From: Gemmatimonadota bacterium
GTDB taxonomy: Bacteria > Gemmatimonadota > Gemmatimonadetes > Gemmatimonadales > GWC2-71-9
Length of the DNA stretch: 27,055 nt
Direction: 5' to 3'
NCBI GenBank assembly: GCA_029862935.1
Contig: JAOTWK010000012.1
Span: 1 to 27,055, forward strand
In this document: positions 23,909 through 27,055 of the stretch, piece by piece
How positions within the stretch are numbered: the first letter of the stretch is position 1
Layout of the letters: each line of letters begins with the position of its first letter
The notes under the pieces: generated by a model
Database searches by the model: none
Seen by the model: only the letters and a program-made list of their open reading frames with translations
What the model was told of the DNA's origin: nothing
Program-made: the position numbers and the translations under genes

Positions 23909-25615
23909 CTACTCGCTACCCTTCCGCTTGCCTGAGGAGCGGGTAGGCGCCCGAGCGGGCGAACGTGATGGTGCCCGACTCGGTGCCCGCGTGACCGGAC
24001 TCGACGAGCGCGCCGGAGCTCTTGCTGGAGCTCGGACCGCCGGCCTTGAAGTCCGCGCGGGTGCGCGAACCGTGGATGACTTCGGCGTCGTGCGCCGTGG
24101 CGCTGACCGTGTTGATGGCCGCGGGGCGGAGCGCTGCGGCGTGACGCGCGTCGGCGTGCGAGCCTTGGACGGCGTGGTCGACCGTTGTGGTGTGACCCGG
24201 GTCGGCGTCCGGCTAGGTGCCGGCGCCTGCCGTGTGGTCGTGGACCGTCGCCGCACCGTGCCGCTCTGATTTCGCGTCGTGCTCGGTGGTTGCACCGTGC
24301 TTCTCGTCGTCGAGCGCCTGGTCACGGTCCCGCGATCCGATGCACGCTCCGGTGAGCGTGTCCGAGGCTCAGCCTGTGGACGAGTCGAGGGCTGAATGAC
24401 CCGTCGACGCTCGGTGGCAGTCTGCGACGGCCGCTCGGATGGGGTGATCGTACGTCGCCCGTCCGAGATGCCCCAGCCGGACGGCTGGACGCGGCGTCCC
24501 GAGTTCTCGACGCGTGAGGTCGTGCCGCGTCGCGCGTCGGTGCTGGACGGCGCAACACGGCGTCCTGTGGTCGACACCCCGGTCGGCACTCGGCGCGCTT
24601 GGCTGGTCGCCGCTGGTGCCTGCCGGCCGCTTAGCCGCGCGGTTGCCCGCGACGCCACGTTGGAGCGGAGCCCGAAGTTGCTCGCGGCGGTCGTGCGACG
24701 ACGCACCGTGATGCCGCCATTGGCCAAGCTCCGATCATTTGACTTGAACGTGTACTGACCGCGCACGCGCGAGCCGAATGGCGTGGTGTAGTACCCACTG
24801 CCGTTGTACCGATTCCCCGCGGAGTAGTAACTCGGGTATCCATAGCTCACGTACGAGCGCGGATAGTAGTAGTACCGCGGGTAGTAGTAGCCAGAGTACC
24901 AGTAGTACGGACGCCACGCGGTGTGCCGCCACGAGTACGCCCACGGGTCATACCAGTACGGATCGTACCAGGGATCCCAGTATCTGCCCCAGCCGTACGA
25001 CACGCTCCACCATGGAGACCAGCCCCACCCGAGGCTGAAATTCCAGGAGCCGGGGTAGTAGTGGCTGCTCCCATAATAGACGGACCGGTCGGCGACCCGC
25101 TCCCCGACGTAGTAATGCGTCAGGTCGTAGCTGAACGCCGTGCCACCCGCCATCTCCTGCACGAGCGCGGTGAGCTCCGCCTCAGGGTCGAGCTCCTCGT
25201 TGAGTCGCCACGAGTCGAACAAGCGGTAATCCCAGTGGTCACCGCGAATGAACGCGTCGACCCTGAACGGGTCACGGGAGTACGCGGCGTACACGGTGCC
25301 AACGCCTTGCGACTCGTAGATCCGGAACGCTTCCCGATCGCCGCGCCCTCGGATCTCCATGTCCCGCCCGCCCCGGACGTAGTTGTCCTCAAATGGATCG
25401 CTCGGAACCAGAATGCGGATCCGGCCGTCCGGCTCGGCGTGAAGCACCAAGAGGTATCCATCACCCTCCGTGCGTGCGTACACGCGGACGCGGTCACCTC
25501 GACGCACATCACCGCGCTTGTTCAGCCAGACTTGGATCGGTGCCTGGGTCTGAGCGAGGATCGACGCGTCTGCCGGCGAGACCGCGAGCGTTGAGAGAAG
25601 TAGCGCAGTAATCAT
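23909..25615 (-). CDS. Secreted DUF4384 protein with Tyr/Trp-rich middle and Arg/Ser/Thr/Pro-rich tail
   Basis: This 568-residue protein has a signal peptide (about 1-22, ITALLLSTLAVSPADA). A DUF4384 domain (about 28-165) includes RRGDRVRVYARTEGDGYLLV, EPDGRIRILVPSDPFEDNYV and HWDYRLFDSW. A low-complexity aromatic region (about 168-285) is full of Tyr, Trp, Gly and Pro, for example WDPWYDPYWYDPWAYSW. A long basic tail (about 300-568) of Arg, Thr, Ser, Pro and Ala has RTPTRVTPQRS twice and many RAPAR/RAPSR units. DUF4384 is found on surface-directed proteins, but its function is not settled. The frame opens at GTG 25642. ATG 25615 is preferred because GGGAGGG sits just before it and the signal peptide then starts correctly. 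The tail is strongly cationic and probably disordered. Confidence 0.82.
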   Translation of the reverse strand: MITALLLSTLAVSPADASILAQTQAPIQVWLNKRGDVRRGDRVRVYARTEGDGYLLVLHAEPDGRIRILVPSDPFEDNYVRGGRDMEIRGRGDREAFRIYESQGVGTVYAAYSRDPFRVDAFIRGDHWDYRLFDSWRLNEELDPEAELTALVQEMAGGTAFSYDLTHYYVGERVADRSVYYGSSHYYPGSWNFSLGWGWSPWWSVSYGWGRYWDPWYDPYWYDPWAYSWRHTAWRPYYWYSGYYYPRYYYYPRSYVSYGYPSYYSAGNRYNGSGYYTTPFGSRVRGQYTFKSNDRSLANGGITVRRRTTAASNFGLRSNVASRATARLSGRQAPAATSQARRVPTGVSTTGRRVAPSSTDARRGTTSRVENSGRRVQPSGWGISDGRRTITPSERPSQTATERRRVIQPSTRPQAEPRTRSPERASDRGTVTRRSTTRSTVQPPSTTRNQSGTVRRRSTTTRQAPAPSRTPTRVTPQRSTTPSKARTPTRVTPQRSAPRPSTRSAPRRTTPKSSTVRAPARTSRPAVRAPARAPARSSSPVTRAPSRAPSRSPARAPTRSSGKRKGSE

Positions 25616-25709
25616 GAGCCCTCCCGGGCCTGACCCCGACACTCAACCGATGAAATGCTCACCGTCGCTTGTCCGAGGCCGTTACACCCACCCCCACGCA
25701 GAGTACTGT

Positions 25710-25729
25710 CTCGCGTGGGATTTCGCGAG
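25710..25729. promoter_or_regulatory. Inverted repeat in the divergent control region
   Basis: CTCGCG (25710-25715) and CGCGAG (25724-25729) are separated by 8 bp. They lie in the 243-bp gap between the DUF4384 gene and the SRPBCC gene, the largest gene-free stretch in the window. It may be an operator. A loose -10-like TACTAT at 25764-25769 faces the SRPBCC gene. No stronger element is visible in this gap. Confidence 0.3.
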
Positions 25730-25858
25730 TTCCACCCACTTAATGGGCAATTTGTGTTCCAGATACTATCTTGTTGTCAGTCAACGACTTCGGACTTCCG
25801 TCGTCCTGGTGTTTCGTCCTCCAAACCGGACACCCCGTTGTGACAAAAAGCACTCACC

Positions 25859-26317
25859 ATGGCACATGAATATCAGCTGCACCGAGAGCAGACGGTGCCC
25901 GTCCCACTGGCCGACGTGTTCGAGTTCTTCGCCGACCCCCGGAACCTGGGTCGTATCACACCAGCGTGGCTGAGCTTTCGCATGCTGAACGAGGGCGAAG
26001 TCGTCATGCACGAGGGGCTCAAGATCGACTACCGGATTCGCCCCCTGGGATTCCCGCAGCGGTGGACGTCGATCATCTCCACGTGGGACCCGCCGCACCG
26101 GTTCGTCGACGAGCAGGTGCGTGGGCCCTACCGCCGGTGGCTTCACCTGCATGAGTTCCGCGCGGTTGAAGGGGGCACCGTGATCAGCGATCAGGTGTCG
26201 TACGAGCTACCCCTCGGACTGCTCGGCCGGCTGGCGCACGCGGCCTTCGTGCGCCGGCAACTCACGACGATCTTCGATTACCGCACCCGAGCCGTGTTAC
26301 GACTCCTCGTCGACTAG
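25859..26317 (+). CDS. SRPBCC (START/Bet v1-like) family protein
   Basis: This 152-residue protein has the helix-grip fold pattern. The first strand (YQLHREQTVPVPLADVFEFF) leads to the DPRNLGRITPAWLSFRML block. Strands IDYRIRPLGFPQRWTSII, RFVDEQVRGPYRRWLHLHEF and GTVISDQVSYELPLGLLG follow, then a long C-terminal helix. The fold forms a hydrophobic cavity for lipids, quinones or polyketides. This subgroup often occurs beside or fused to NAD-dependent epimerases, but none is seen here. No signal peptide is present, so it is cytoplasmic. ATG 25859 is the first start, with only a weak ribosome site. The stop overlaps that of the oppositely directed aminotransferase gene in the palindrome CTAG. 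Confidence 0.85.
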   Translation: MAHEYQLHREQTVPVPLADVFEFFADPRNLGRITPAWLSFRMLNEGEVVMHEGLKIDYRIRPLGFPQRWTSIISTWDPPHRFVDEQVRGPYRRWLHLHEFRAVEGGTVISDQVSYELPLGLLGRLAHAAFVRRQLTTIFDYRTRAVLRLLVD

Positions 26318-27055
26318 ACGAGTCCCTCGCGGCGAAACGACCGCAACATCTCCACAAAGCGCTCCATCTCTTCAGGCAACCCGATGGACAGTCGGCTATG
26401 TCTGAGCATCGGGGGGAAAGGACGTCCGACGCGGAACCCGCGTTCGCGCATGCGCACGATGTAGGTCCGCAGATCGCCAGCGATCTGGTGCATGACGAAG
26501 TTGGTGTGTGATGTGAAGTAGTCGAGCCCGAGGTCACGCAGACAGGCGCACAAGATCTCCTTGCCGCGGACGTTGACGTCGAGACTGCGTGCGACAAAAT
26601 CGTGCTCGCTGAGACTCTCCAGTCCCGCTACCAGCGCGAAGTGATTGGCATTGTTCCGCACGTGCAGCTTGCGGAGCTTGGCCGAAGTGTCAGGGTGTGC
26701 GAGCCCGTACCCGAGGCGAATGCCGGCCATGCCGTACACCTTGGAGAACGTCCGAACGACGAGCACTCTTGGATTGTCAGCGATCCACTTGATGGCCGAC
26801 CAGTAGCTGTCATCCCGCACGTAGTCGAAGTAGGCCTCGTCGACTAGGAAATACACGTTGTCGGGTGCGCTGGCGATCATCGCGTCGACGGCGGCGCTCG
26901 ACGTGAGCGTTCCGGTAGGATTGTTGGGATTGCAGACATAAAGGCACACGGGACCCGTGACCGACGTCGCGATCTGTCGCATCGTGTCCAAGTCATGACG
27001 CATGTCGGGTTGCAGCGGGACCTTGTGGATGTGCAGGTCGAGTGGCTCCGCGTAG
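26314..27055 (-). CDS. HisC-like class I/II aminotransferase, 5' end cut by window edge
   Basis: The reverse frame is open to the window edge: 17 further codons precede the first internal ATG at 27003, so the true start lies outside. The 246 visible residues cover the PLP half of a fold-type-I aminotransferase. They include CNPNNPTGT, VDEAYFDYV with the Asp that contacts the PLP ring nitrogen, and the PLP lysine in RTFSKVYGMAGIRLGYG. The C-terminal small domain has NFVMHQI, RERGFRVGRPFP and LRHSRLSIGLPEEMERF with the substrate-carboxylate Arg. The pattern suits histidinol-phosphate aminotransferases and related enzymes acting on aromatic or phosphonate substrates. No other his gene is in view, so the histidine role is not proven. 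The gene stops in CTAG shared with the SRPBCC gene. Confidence 0.9.
   Translation of the reverse strand, partial: YAEPLDLHIHKVPLQPDMRHDLDTMRQIATSVTGPVCLYVCNPNNPTGTLTSSAAVDAMIASAPDNVYFLVDEAYFDYVRDDSYWSAIKWIADNPRVLVVRTFSKVYGMAGIRLGYGLAHPDTSAKLRKLHVRNNANHFALVAGLESLSEHDFVARSLDVNVRGKEILCACLRDLGLDYFTSHTNFVMHQIAGDLRTYIVRMRERGFRVGRPFPPMLRHSRLSIGLPEEMERFVEMLRSFRREGLV

Noticed and set aside
24100..24420. Repeated DNA in the DUF4384 tail as a CRISPR or tandem array
   Set aside because: The repeats are in frame, imperfect and have no constant spacer length. They simply encode the Arg/Thr/Pro units of the protein.

Overview
This 27 kb window is GC-rich bacterial chromosome. It is densely packed: no gene-free gap exceeds about 250 bp, and I see no insertion sequence, prophage or CRISPR array. 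Almost all genes are intact, and only the two at the window edges are cut. The gene mix suggests an environmental, free-living Gram-negative-type bacterium. Its features are TypA, two polyphosphate kinases, an octaheme cytochrome, murein-peptide recycling, a DUF4384 surface-type protein and hairpin-forming intergenic repeats. Gemmatimonadota, a phylum named for a polyphosphate accumulator, would fit. That placement is an inference from content; no marker such as rRNA is present.

Left part (1-9.5 kb): a CNNM/CorC-type membrane protein (minus strand, cut at the left edge) stands divergent from a CDF zinc exporter. Then come TypA/BipA, a very acidic 74-residue protein, tRNA-Ile(GAT) with a strong terminator, a Uma2-type nuclease, MsrA, a translationally coupled GntR-slipin pair (minus strand), signal peptidase I and a dipeptide epimerase. 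Four gaps in this part carry related hairpin-forming sequences built on AGCTGATGGC/GGCTGA words.

Middle (9.5-15.1 kb): a minus-strand run encodes an octaheme hydroxylamine-oxidoreductase-like cytochrome c, an aldo/keto reductase and a threonine-dehydratase-like PLP enzyme. Divergent from it are a sodium:solute symporter and two tiny membrane proteins that overlap head to tail and look like accessory subunits.

Right part (15.2-23.8 kb) is the most interesting: a polyphosphate island. One strand carries a tight operon of Ppx/GppA-HD phosphatase, PPK1, SixA phosphohistidine phosphatase and a CHAD-CYTH protein with the domains in the reverse of their usual order. Facing it tail to tail, 12 bp away, is a second PPK1 that is fused in one reading frame to an N-terminal DUF4956-like membrane domain. 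This predicts a membrane-embedded polyphosphate kinase, possibly a bacterial analogue of the yeast VTC synthase/translocase. Upstream of it on the same strand is a secreted DUF4384 protein with a Tyr/Trp-rich middle and a long arginine-rich tail that could bind a polyanion. The window ends with an SRPBCC protein and a HisC-like aminotransferase whose stop codons overlap.
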